Of a stretch of DNA of 64,000 nt, positions 57,016 through 64,000 are shown piece after piece. This DNA is from Oscillospiraceae bacterium (GTDB lineage Bacteria > Bacillota > Clostridia > Oscillospirales > CAG-272), in assembly GCA_015063845.1 (NCBI GenBank), contig SVTJ01000002.1:124001-188000 (forward strand), given 5' to 3'. A program made the translations under genes and the position numbers. The notes under the pieces were generated by a model. That model searched no databases and was not told the origin of the DNA. It worked only from the letters and a program-made list of their open reading frames with translations. Positions within the stretch are counted from its first letter, which is position 1; every line of letters begins with the position of its first letter.

Positions 57016-57044
57016 ATTATATCACATTTTTTTCGCCTTGTAAA
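57016..57044 (-). promoter_or_regulatory. Promoter of the PduL gene and following genes
   Basis: Minus strand: TTTACA (57044-57039), 17-base spacer, TATAAT (57021-57016). The start codon is about 60 bases downstream. Confidence 0.75.
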
Positions 57045-57107
57045 GATTTAAATCGGAGATTTATGTAAATAATATAATAAAAATATCACAAATAAGGAGA
57101 AAAAAGT

Positions 57108-57788
57108 ATGGCAGAGGAAGAAAAAAGCAAGGAAGTGACCTCTCCCGATATGGAGGGGATTATAAAGAACGGATCTGTTGTTACGGAGAATTCAAGCGGT
57201 TCTATACATTGCCTTTCGATAATCGGACAGATAGAGGGACATTATATACTTCCGGAGGGACAAAAAGCTACTAAGTATGAGCATCTTATACCGCTCCTTG
57301 TAGCTATCGAGGAAAGCGATGATATAGACGGATTGCTTATCGTGCTTAACACCATGGGCGGTGACGTTGAGGCAGGCCTTGCGCTTTCGGAGATGATAGC
57401 GTCAATGAAAAAGCCCACGGTATCTCTCGTCCTTGGAGGGGGACATTCCATAGGCGTTCCGCTTGCTACATCCGCAAAAAGATCGTTTATCGTTCCGTCT
57501 GCAACAATGACCATACATCCCGTTCGTATCAACGGGCTTGTTATCGGTGTGCCTCAGACCTTTCACTATTTCGACGAGATGCAAAAGCGCATAATCAATT
57601 TTATTTGCGCTCACTCAAAAGCAAAGCCCGAAGCCATAAAGGAGCTTATGATGCGTCCCGACGAGATAGCTACTGATATGGGTTCTATAATAGATGGCGA
57701 CGAGGCGGTCAGATACGGTATCATAGATCAAGTCGGCGGACTAAGCGATGCTTTAAGTGCTTTGAAGGAAATGAGAGAAAAAGGATGA
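57108..57788 (+). CDS. ClpP-like serine protease of the TepA type
   Basis: 226 residues. The ClpP fold shows GDVEAGLALSEMIA for strand and helix, Ser114 in GGGHSIGVP as nucleophile and His137 in TIHPVR; the Asp is probably in the DEIATDMGSIIDGD region. The N-terminal ~35 residues are polar and longer than in ClpP. TepA/YmfB proteins lie near ftsK or rnj genes in Bacillus and are thought to degrade small peptides including signal peptides. No Clp ATPase is beside it. The ribosome site AAGGAGAA and a TATAAT (57073-57078) are upstream. Confidence 0.85.
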   Translation: MAEEEKSKEVTSPDMEGIIKNGSVVTENSSGSIHCLSIIGQIEGHYILPEGQKATKYEHLIPLLVAIEESDDIDGLLIVLNTMGGDVEAGLALSEMIASMKKPTVSLVLGGGHSIGVPLATSAKRSFIVPSATMTIHPVRINGLVIGVPQTFHYFDEMQKRIINFICAHSKAKPEAIKELMMRPDEIATDMGSIIDGDEAVRYGIIDQVGGLSDALSALKEMREKG

Positions 57789-57795
57789 ATAGATT

Positions 57796-57827
57796 CGAGG
57801 GGACTTTCTTTCAAGAAAGTCCCCTCG
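57796..57827. terminator. Hairpin between convergent genes
   Basis: Perfect 15-bp stem CGAGGGGACTTTCTT/AAGAAAGTCCCCTCG (57796-57810 with 57813-57827) with a two-base loop. There is no strong T-run on either side, but position and strength suggest termination. Confidence 0.7.
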
Positions 57828-57834
57828 CGTGATC

Positions 57835-58656
57835 TTATTCGCCAATTACTATTCTGTTGATGTTTCCCGTTATGCCCTGAGTGGACACGTACTGTGTGAG
57901 TCCGTGCGTGAGCTCGCAGACGTTAAGGAAGTGCAGGTGCCCTGCAAGTATTGCCGCTATTTTGTCGGCGTTTTTATAGATAAGGTCTATGAATTCAAGG
58001 TTTTCGGCAGGACAGCCGTCGTAATTGAGACGGAAGTATTCGCTACACTTTTTGTGTATCTCGTTGTGTTCTGCCTGTATCGGCACGTGCATAGCTACTA
58101 TTATTGGTTTGCCCTCGGAAAGCTTGGTCTTCAGCGCGTCTATCTGTTCTTTTGTTATCACTCTTTTTGAGTTTTCGAACGCCATTATCACAAGGTCGCC
58201 TAGGTCGAGCGTCTGTACGGGACGCTTTATCATAGCCATTGCTGTGTCGCTTGGTATATTGTCGACGTACTCGTGATTTCCGCAGGCGTAAACGTAGGGA
58301 ATGCCGAGGTCTACAAATCTGTTTTCAAAAAAACGGAAATGCGCCTCGTTCAAATGGTCGAAAACGTCACCCGTGATAATAAGCGCATCGCCGTCTTGGT
58401 GAGCTGTTTTCAAGAGATTTTCAAAATGCTCTTCTGCTTCTATCTTCTGGTCGTCTCCATAGGGCTCACCGTATCTCATTGCGAATTTTTCGCGAACACG
58501 GTGCCAGTTTTCAATGCGGCTTTCGGTTTCGGCTTTTTCTTCCTCGGATGAGAGCTCATCGGAAAGATTCAGGTGGACGTCGCTAAACTGATATATTATC
58601 TTTTTGCTGACTCCCTTGACATATATTTCGTAATCGTGTATTAAAACCTTTGACAT
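57835..58656 (-). CDS. Metallophosphoesterase (calcineurin-like)
   Basis: 273 residues with the full set of dimetal motifs: FSDVHLN (DxH), ITGDVFDH (GD), CGNHEY (GNHE), an MHVPIQ His and GHLHFL (GHxH). A charged insertion (about 32-75) rich in Glu follows the first motif. It hydrolyses a phosphoester or nucleotide in the cytoplasm. It is the last gene of a three-gene operon with an acyltransferase-like and a DUF4091 protein (gaps of 9 and 2 bases). Confidence 0.9.
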   Translation of the reverse strand: MSKVLIHDYEIYVKGVSKKIIYQFSDVHLNLSDELSSEEEKAETESRIENWHRVREKFAMRYGEPYGDDQKIEAEEHFENLLKTAHQDGDALIITGDVFDHLNEAHFRFFENRFVDLGIPYVYACGNHEYVDNIPSDTAMAMIKRPVQTLDLGDLVIMAFENSKRVITKEQIDALKTKLSEGKPIIVAMHVPIQAEHNEIHKKCSEYFRLNYDGCPAENLEFIDLIYKNADKIAAILAGHLHFLNVCELTHGLTQYVSTQGITGNINRIVIGE

Positions 58657-58665
58657 ATCGTACTC

Positions 58666-59535
58666 CTATCTAATTATTTTTTCTCCGTCGAACAGTATGA
58701 TGCCCTGACCCGAGCCCATATGATTTCCGTCCGTCAAAAATCTTTTAAAGCTTCTCTGAAGGGAGGTATCCTCGGGGAGCGTACTCATATCCATATCCTC
58801 GGTCGGAAGCACAAAAAACACTCTCCACATCTCGCGACTGCCCTCGGAAACCTTGCTTCCGAGTATATCGAACAGCTCGTAGAATTTCTTGAGATTAGAG
58901 CCTTCGGCATATAACGGAGCATGTGGCGGATATATGAGCCATGAGCTGAAATATATGGGCATGATACCGCTGACACCGTAGAATGCGTATGCTCGCTTGA
59001 ACGCATCGATTATAGCGTCGTACGTAAGCGGCCCCTTTGAGGGAACGTGAAAGTTATATACGGTATCACCTTTTTTCACGATGCCTTTATAGTCGTCAAA
59101 AGGAAATTCCCGTTTTTCAAATTGCAATCTTCCGAGCGTGAAGCGTTCTGCTCTAAAAAATTCGGGATACCACCACACAACGAACGTACCCCACACGCCG
59201 TGCAGCTTTTTGCATTCATACAGCTTCTCTGTGAGGTCGAGCATAGTGTCGCGGAAGATCTCCTCGGATATTCCTTTTTGGTCGAATATCTGCTTTGCTC
59301 GATCGGTACAGGTGAGTAAAAAGATCATATCTACCGTGTAGCGATGCACACCGCTGTCCTCGGAAAGCTTTTTCAATATCTGTCTGTATTGCACGGTGTC
59401 GCCCTCGAAAAACAGATCCTTTGCGAGAGCAAGCTGTGAGCTTCCGTCTACGGTACATATTTTATTGTATCCCGTTTCAAAGACGTCGATAGCCTCTTTG
59501 GGGAATGATAATCGTTCGCAAATAGTTTTTATCAT
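58666..59535 (-). CDS. Acyltransferase-domain (DUF5596/GNAT-like) protein
   Basis: 289 residues without signal peptide. The central GVWGTFVVWWYPEFFRAERF, then TLGRLQFEKREF, and the later SGIMPIYFSSWLIYPP are typical of the NAT_N/GNAT_C pair (PF18082/PF18164), an acyltransferase-like family with an unknown donor and acceptor. The N-terminal ~130 residues are helical. It starts two bases after the DUF4091 gene's stop. The context suggests carbohydrate-related work, but this is weak. Confidence 0.75.
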   Translation of the reverse strand: MIKTICERLSFPKEAIDVFETGYNKICTVDGSSQLALAKDLFFEGDTVQYRQILKKLSEDSGVHRYTVDMIFLLTCTDRAKQIFDQKGISEEIFRDTMLDLTEKLYECKKLHGVWGTFVVWWYPEFFRAERFTLGRLQFEKREFPFDDYKGIVKKGDTVYNFHVPSKGPLTYDAIIDAFKRAYAFYGVSGIMPIYFSSWLIYPPHAPLYAEGSNLKKFYELFDILGSKVSEGSREMWRVFFVLPTEDMDMSTLPEDTSLQRSFKRFLTDGNHMGSGQGIILFDGEKIIR

Positions 59536-59537
59536 AC

Positions 59538-61202
59538 TTATCCTTCTATAACGCTGAAAATATATTCGTAAAGCTGCTCAAAGAACTTTTCGGTTATGGG
59601 ATAATCTCTGAGCGTGATGTTTCTTCCCGCAATGCGGTCGATAGCTTCTATGACCGCGTCTCTACCGACCTTTTGCTCGGCAAGCTTCAAGAGACGGATA
59701 TCGTCAAGGGCGGTTTTGAAGACCTTAAGGCGCAGAGAGGGAACAACGCCGTCTCCGTACGGATAAACGCTGAATGCATCTCCGCTCGCGAATGCTTCTC
59801 CCGCATCAGTTTCACGCCAAGGGTCGACAAGACGTGTGGAATGCTGGGTATAGTAGAAGTTATATCCCCAATGCAAAAAGCCTTGGAAATCGAATTTGTA
59901 TATCTGTACTCCTATCATTCTCGTTCTCGGAGATGGCATAGCAAAAAATCTGTTTGAGACCTCGAGTGATTGACCGCAGCAGTAGTAGCACCATATACCC
60001 TTTACGTTTGCTTCGAGAAAGGCGTTCATACGCGTGTCGGTGCCGACAACGGGGATTCCAACGAGCTTTTCGTTGTAAAATTCAAGATGCGAAAGAGCAT
60101 CTATATGCTTACAGCCTTCAATTAGCGGCTTAAACATCTTTGATACTTTGCGGTAGGAATCGAGATGCTCGGGCGAGGGCTCGTCGGAAACGTGGAAATA
60201 CAAGTTGTCGCGAGAGATGCCGTGGCTTTCAAAGTGAGCTATTACGGCAGGGATCAAAGCGGAGATAAAGTTTTGATATTCCTCTCCCGAAGCATCGGTA
60301 TTCCAGCCGAAAATCTTTTTGCTTCTGCCATTTACCTTTGCTACCACTTTGGGAGCTGCTGTTGCGCCCCATTGCGTGAACATATGGTTTATCTCAAAAT
60401 GCTCAAAGCCTGCCAGCCTTGCGAGCTCGATAAATCTTGTCAGCCTTGAAAAATCAAAGGAATATACGCCGTTGTCAAGCGTTATATCTACGAGCTGTAC
60501 GGTCGGTCTTTCACCGCCTATCGCTGTGTCAAGCGGGGGAGTAAGGATAGGCGTGTAGAGTATGTTTATTCCGTGCTCTGCCGCCATACGAACGTATTTT
60601 TCTATAAGAGACCAATGCTTCTCCGAGAAAATCTTTACTCCGTGAACGTCTGCCATACAGTCATAGTGCACCCATTGAGTAAAGGGCAGGGGAGCGGGGA
60701 GCTCTGATATCGCGTGAATACGCACGGTAAATGTGGTTTTTGCGACAACCTCATTTTGTGAGTTGAGCAGTTTTACGGTTACTTTCTCTGTGCAGGCCTT
60801 GTGGTCGGCAGGTATTTTGAGCGAGATCCAAACGGCGTGCCAGCGTCTCATAGCTGCTATGACCTTGTCGCCGTTGCATATTGGCACAAGAGGGTCGGGA
60901 AAGAGACCTGCTGAGCGAGATATGTATTTTTTGTCATATCTATGGGGATAGGTCGCAAGGTACGAGGGAACGTTCTCGACCTTGAATATTTCAGGCGCGG
61001 CATCTATGTTTTTGCCAACCTCTACGATGAGTGTTCTTTCTTTTTTTATATATGTACTTTTTTCGATCTTGAAAGCTACCTGAAAGGATATTTCCTGACC
61101 TGCAGCACCTTCAATAAAGCGGGTATTCTTACCCACTATTTTATCGTGAAATACCTTTGCCATAGATGAAAGAGGTCTGATCTTGGTATCTGTCGTGTTC
61201 AT
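59538..61202 (-). CDS. DUF4091 domain glycoside-hydrolase-like protein
   Basis: 554 residues, no signal peptide. Residues about 30-170 form a beta-sandwich. A TIM-barrel-like part (about 175-460) has PFTQWVHYDCMAD, an IHMF-like FEINHMFTQWGA and YFHVSDEPSPEH, whose acidic residues may be catalytic. The C-terminus matches DUF4091: DPWRETDAGEAFASGDAFSV, then YPYGDGVVPSLRL. DUF4091 proteins are inferred glycosidases with undefined specificity. Being cytoplasmic it would act on imported oligosaccharides. The start has a GAGGTG ribosome site. First gene of its operon. Confidence 0.82.
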   Translation of the reverse strand: MNTTDTKIRPLSSMAKVFHDKIVGKNTRFIEGAAGQEISFQVAFKIEKSTYIKKERTLIVEVGKNIDAAPEIFKVENVPSYLATYPHRYDKKYISRSAGLFPDPLVPICNGDKVIAAMRRWHAVWISLKIPADHKACTEKVTVKLLNSQNEVVAKTTFTVRIHAISELPAPLPFTQWVHYDCMADVHGVKIFSEKHWSLIEKYVRMAAEHGINILYTPILTPPLDTAIGGERPTVQLVDITLDNGVYSFDFSRLTRFIELARLAGFEHFEINHMFTQWGATAAPKVVAKVNGRSKKIFGWNTDASGEEYQNFISALIPAVIAHFESHGISRDNLYFHVSDEPSPEHLDSYRKVSKMFKPLIEGCKHIDALSHLEFYNEKLVGIPVVGTDTRMNAFLEANVKGIWCYYCCGQSLEVSNRFFAMPSPRTRMIGVQIYKFDFQGFLHWGYNFYYTQHSTRLVDPWRETDAGEAFASGDAFSVYPYGDGVVPSLRLKVFKTALDDIRLLKLAEQKVGRDAVIEAIDRIAGRNITLRDYPITEKFFEQLYEYIFSVIEG

Positions 61203-61353
61203 AAAGCACCTCGCAATTTATCACTTATTTAAGTTTAGTTTATACTATTTGAAATCTTATTTCAAGGACTTCTCTCTATGCTTTACAATTTTTTAACAAG
61301 TGTTGCATTTGTTGGCTTTAATTTTGCATTTTTAGCTTTAGCTGACACAAAAA

Positions 61354-61385
61354 AGACGGAAACATCTCAAAAGAAGTTCCCGTCT
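61354..61385 (-). terminator. Terminator of the kinase/aldolase operon
   Basis: AGACGGAAAC (61354-61363) pairs with GTTCCCGTCT (61376-61385) with one mismatch; on the minus strand TTTTTTGTG follows. Confidence 0.82.
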
Positions 61386-61396
61386 AATACGTATTC

Positions 61397-62251
61397 TTAA
61401 GCCTTGCCGACAGAGCCGAAAAGCTTGATCTTTGTCTTTATCTCTTCCTTCATAGCCGCAACGCGGTCATTACGAAGATTAAGGTATGTCCACATACTGT
61501 TGAATGGAGGATTGGTTTCAAGCATCTTTGCGTTTGCTTCCATACCAACGCGGCAGATGTCGGTGAAGATATTTACCTTGCTTATGCCGTGCGCGATGGC
61601 GTTTCTGAAATCGTCGTCGGAAAGTCCGCTTCCGCCGTGCAAAACAAGCGGAACGTCAACGGCGTCACGTATGTCGGAAAGACGCTGCAAGTCGAGCTTG
61701 GGTGCGCTCTTGTAAGCGCCGTGAGCTGTGCCGATAGATACCGCAAGTGCGTCAACGCCCGTTGCCTTCTGGTACGCAACTGCCTCGGATACCTGAGTAT
61801 AAAGGTCCACGGAAGTGTTGTCGCCGTCAGCTGCCTGACCTACGTGTCCGATCTCACCCTCAACTGTTGCGCCGAATGCGTGAGCTACCTTTACGACCTC
61901 AGCCGTATCCGCAATGTTCTTGGAATACTCGCTTGCAGAGCCGTCGAACATTACGCTGGAGAAGCCGAGCTGGAGAGCTTCCATACACTTCTCGAAGGTA
62001 ACGCCGTGGTCATAGTGAAGTACGACAGGTACACTTGCTCTCTTTGCCGCTTCAACAAAGGAAGGGGTTATGAGCTTGAGCTCGCCGAAGGGGAGAAGCA
62101 CTTCCGCTGTGCCAATGATGATAGGCGAACGGAGCTCCTCAGCCGCCGAGATCGCAGCCTCGAGCATATCTGTGTCGATAGTGTTGAATAGGCCAACGCC
62201 ATAGTGATTTTTCTTTGCGTCTGCAAGTACGTCATTAAGATTAACTAACAT
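61397..62251 (-). CDS. Class II ketose-bisphosphate aldolase
   Basis: 284 residues. Zn- and catalytic-site motifs: HYDHG with Asp81 and His82, a Glu in EGEIGHVG, His in IGTAHGAY and LHGGSGLS for phosphate binding. The length and pattern fit the GatY/KbaY/FbaA class II family, which cleaves fructose- or tagatose-bisphosphate or similar ketose bisphosphates into triose phosphates. It follows the XRE-PfkB kinase by 12 bases, so the two probably phosphorylate and then cleave one sugar. Which ketose is used cannot be told. Confidence 0.9.
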   Translation of the reverse strand: MLVNLNDVLADAKKNHYGVGLFNTIDTDMLEAAISAAEELRSPIIIGTAEVLLPFGELKLITPSFVEAAKRASVPVVLHYDHGVTFEKCMEALQLGFSSVMFDGSASEYSKNIADTAEVVKVAHAFGATVEGEIGHVGQAADGDNTSVDLYTQVSEAVAYQKATGVDALAVSIGTAHGAYKSAPKLDLQRLSDIRDAVDVPLVLHGGSGLSDDDFRNAIAHGISKVNIFTDICRVGMEANAKMLETNPPFNSMWTYLNLRNDRVAAMKEEIKTKIKLFGSVGKA

Positions 62252-62263
62252 TTTCTTTACCTC

Positions 62264-63490
62264 TTATATTTCTTTTCTCTTTGTTGTGGATATCATCTGC
62301 TTTATATATTCTGCCGACTTCATTCCGCTCACCGAGTCCGCGGCGGTGAGATTACAAGCAGCCGCGCCGGATGCGAATTCAAGTATCTCCTTGTCCGAAA
62401 GGCCGTTGTATATTCCCCACAGACAGCCTGCGCAGAATGCATCTCCCGCGCCGACAGTTCCCTTGATAAAGTCCTTGGGAAGCTCAAGAGAGGGAACAAC
62501 GCAGAAGTCGCCGTTCTTGTTTAGGACAAAGCCTGCCTCGGGGCAGTGTATTATGATCCTCTCGCCAACGCCATGGTCCATTATGACCTGCATAGCCTTG
62601 TGCACGTTCTCGATTATTAGTTTTCCGTTCTTATCTCTTGCCTCTATGCCTGCAACGCCGCAGCCTTCGATCTCGTTCATGATAGCGTTGTCGGTATATC
62701 TGAGGGAGGGGATTACCTTTTCAGCAAACTGACCCTTGCTGTCGCTCACGACGTCGATAGACGTGCGAATGCCTGCGTCCTGAACGGCTTTCAGCGTTTT
62801 CGCCATGACAGTTCCGTATTCATCGTCCTTCTCGTCAAACTTGTCGAGTAGAAGTATATATCCTATATGGAACATCTTGCAACGCAAAGAGCTTATGCGA
62901 ATGTCCTCTGGGCAAAACTCCGCGTTTGCTCCTCTGTGGTGGAAGAAGGTTCTTTCCTTTGCCCCGCCACTCATACTCATAACGTCGGTGAAGCTGGTGG
63001 GGGCTGTCTGCGAGATTATAACGCCGCTTACGTCTATTCCGCGCTTTTGAAGCTCGAGAATGGTGTCCTTACCGTTCTGGTCGTTACCCACTCTGCCTAT
63101 CGCGCAAAGAGGTGTGGAACGGTCTATCTCGGCAATATCAATGAGAGTGTTTGGCACAGCGCCGCCAACGGCATGCGACATAGAGGTGATATTTACGAGC
63201 ATTCCTTTTTCGGGGAAATCCTCGATTATCTTGATGTTATCGGTGATGATATTTCCCGCTATGGTTATACCTCTTCGCTCGCTTGCGATAAGGCTGTCAA
63301 CGGGTACTCCGAATATCTCGGAAAGTCTTACAAGGTGAGGTATCTCGGGATATCCCGCGCCTCTCTCCCATTTACTTACCGTTTTGTTGCTGACGTAAAG
63401 TCGCTCCGCAAGTTGCTCTTGCGTCATTCCGCTTTTTTTGCGAAGCTCGGCGATGTTTGCGGCAAGATTTATTGACCTTTTGTTTTCCAT
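62264..63490 (-). CDS. XRE helix-turn-helix fused to a PfkB-family sugar kinase
   Basis: 408 residues. Residues ~10-67 are a Cro/CI-type HTH (MTQEQLAERLYVSNKTVSKW). Residues ~75-400 are a ribokinase/PfkB kinase with a GGAVPNTLID substrate-binding segment, a lid region around 160-190 and GTVGAGDAFCAG (344-355), catalytic base Asp350. The combination suggests a sugar kinase that also regulates its own operon, or a kinase-derived sensor. It is unlike the ordinary ~310-residue kinase. It lies upstream of the aldolase and divergent from a GH127-type gene, with a symmetrical repeat in between that could be its operator. Confidence 0.88.
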   Translation of the reverse strand: MENKRSINLAANIAELRKKSGMTQEQLAERLYVSNKTVSKWERGAGYPEIPHLVRLSEIFGVPVDSLIASERRGITIAGNIITDNIKIIEDFPEKGMLVNITSMSHAVGGAVPNTLIDIAEIDRSTPLCAIGRVGNDQNGKDTILELQKRGIDVSGVIISQTAPTSFTDVMSMSGGAKERTFFHHRGANAEFCPEDIRISSLRCKMFHIGYILLLDKFDEKDDEYGTVMAKTLKAVQDAGIRTSIDVVSDSKGQFAEKVIPSLRYTDNAIMNEIEGCGVAGIEARDKNGKLIIENVHKAMQVIMDHGVGERIIIHCPEAGFVLNKNGDFCVVPSLELPKDFIKGTVGAGDAFCAGCLWGIYNGLSDKEILEFASGAAACNLTAADSVSGMKSAEYIKQMISTTKRKEI

Positions 63491-63532
63491 ACACTTTTCC
63501 TCAAATAAATAGATTTGGGTCTCTACATATTA

Positions 63533-63561
63533 ATTATACAATCAAAATCAATGCGTGTCAA
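63533..63561 (-). promoter_or_regulatory. Perfect promoter of the kinase/aldolase operon
   Basis: Minus strand: TTGACA (63561-63556), 17 bases, TATAAT (63538-63533). An arm of the candidate operator begins two bases upstream of the -35. Confidence 0.92.
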
Positions 63562-63562
63562 C

Positions 63563-63619
63563 CTACTTTTCGTGTCACTTTTACGGTTCTGCCAAGATCG
63601 AAAAGTCTACGAAAAGTAG
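63563..63619. promoter_or_regulatory. Candidate operator: inverted repeat of CGAAAAGT half-sites
   Basis: CTACTTTTCGT (63563-63573) and ACGAAAAGTAG (63609-63619) are perfectly inverted. Each arm has a second half-site next to it: ACTTTTACG after the left arm (63577-63585) and CGAAAAGT before the right arm (63599-63606). Four half-sites thus lie between two divergent promoters. Confidence 0.6.
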
Positions 63620-63695
63620 ATGAGCACAAGAGCATAGCCCTAGACCTGCTTGATTTTGAGTTTTGCTAAAATGTCATTTTTTATTGCTTTTGGGG

Positions 63696-63724
63696 TTGAT
63701 TTTTGTAGGCTTATGTACTATAAT
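63696..63724 (+). promoter_or_regulatory. Promoter of the GH127-type gene
   Basis: TTGATT (63696-63701), 17 bases, TATAAT (63719-63724), then GGGGAGGG (63743-63750) as ribosome site. Confidence 0.85.
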
Positions 63725-63756
63725 AAACATGTAACTACAAAAGGGGAGGGAATATT

Positions 63757-64000
63757 ATGTTGAAGAATATTTCTTTTGAGGCGGTTGATCTGCACGACGG
63801 TTTTTGGAAAGACAAATACGACGTTAACCGCAAGGTGAGTATAGGCAACGTTTATCACAGATTTGAGGAGACGGGACGCTTTGATGCTCTCCGCTTTAAT
63901 TGGAAGGAAAAGCAGCAGAAGATACACAAGTTCTACGATTCTGACGTGGCAAAGTGGATAGAAGCGGTCTCTTATCTTATAACGAAGGATAAGGACGGCT
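63757..64000 (+). CDS. GH127-type beta-L-arabinofuranosidase, cut by the window edge
   Basis: Only the first 81 residues are visible. They contain DLHDGFWKDKYDVNRKVS, then VYHRFEETGRFDALRFNW and DSDVAKWIEAVSYLI, the standard opening of GH127/DUF1680 proteins, which remove beta-L-arabinofuranose from plant or glycoprotein glycans. No signal peptide, so it would act on imported oligosaccharides. It is divergent from the kinase/aldolase operon, which may use the released pentose or another sugar. The catalytic residues lie outside the window. Confidence 0.85.
   Translation, partial: MLKNISFEAVDLHDGFWKDKYDVNRKVSIGNVYHRFEETGRFDALRFNWKEKQQKIHKFYDSDVAKWIEAVSYLITKDKDG

Overview
The window looks like a chromosomal piece of an uncultured anaerobic gut Clostridia (Bacillota) genome; this is inferred from gene content, not from a marker gene. 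The signs are strong AGGAGG-type ribosome binding sites, many near-consensus sigma-A promoters with 17-bp spacers, a CarD regulator, a SipW/TasA-type secretion locus, an oxygen-sensitive glycyl radical enzyme, PduL, an IscU-like/GGGtGRT pair, and a GldA-GldG-DUF4340 ABC operon. Gene density is high, most operons end in clear hairpins, and there is no rRNA, CRISPR array or intact transposase. Both edges cut genes: a BspA-type leucine-rich-repeat protein on the left and a GH127-type glycoside hydrolase on the right.

Layout. 0-2.7 kb: LRR protein, ECF S-component, CarD regulator, and tRNA-Ser(GCT) with a second copy of its 3' end 236 bp downstream. 2.8-9.7 kb: a sensor kinase and a SARP-like response regulator, then a four-gene SipW locus (small SipW-type exported protein, polytopic membrane protein ending in a SipW peptidase domain, DUF5305 protein, second exported protein); the promoter carries SARP-style heptamer repeats. 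9.7-26.1 kb: housekeeping and transport genes (flavin reductase, DUF1934, heterodimeric ABC exporter, MATE and MFS transporters, LMW phosphatase, prolyl-tRNA editing protein, pyrophosphatase, LysS, GT-C membrane protein, AzlCD, uracil permease). 26.4 kb: an alpha-galactosidase relic. 27-32.9 kb: the Gld-like ABC operon. 33-36.3 kb: NSS symporter, zinc-ribbon protein, ATP-grasp protein.

36.5-51.5 kb is the most interesting accessory region. It has two AraC regulators, six Gfo/Idh/MocA dehydrogenases, two TIM-barrel sugar isomerase/epimerases, and a glycyl radical enzyme with its activase. The dehydrogenases in the GRE operon come as two pairs, each with one member having a normal GxGxxG motif and one having an unusual histidine-containing motif. 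The GRE lacks the C-x-E motif of the dehydratase-type enzymes. Two dehydrogenase copies 9,781 bp apart share about 1,040 bp without a mismatch I could find, but diverge sharply at their 5' ends. I infer a catabolic locus for a sugar, polyol or glycoside that works by oxidation, isomerisation and radical cleavage; the substrate is unknown.

51.5-54 kb is a scar: broken C-terminal tails of the GGGtGRT gene, an AT-rich Sel1-repeat gene and a frameshifted recombinase-like tail lie between copies of an interspersed hairpin. 54-64 kb carries GGGtGRT/IscU-like, SGNH hydrolase and PduL genes, a TepA-like ClpP protease, a metallophosphoesterase/acyltransferase/DUF4091 cluster, and a class II aldolase with an XRE-PfkB fusion kinase opposite the GH127 gene.
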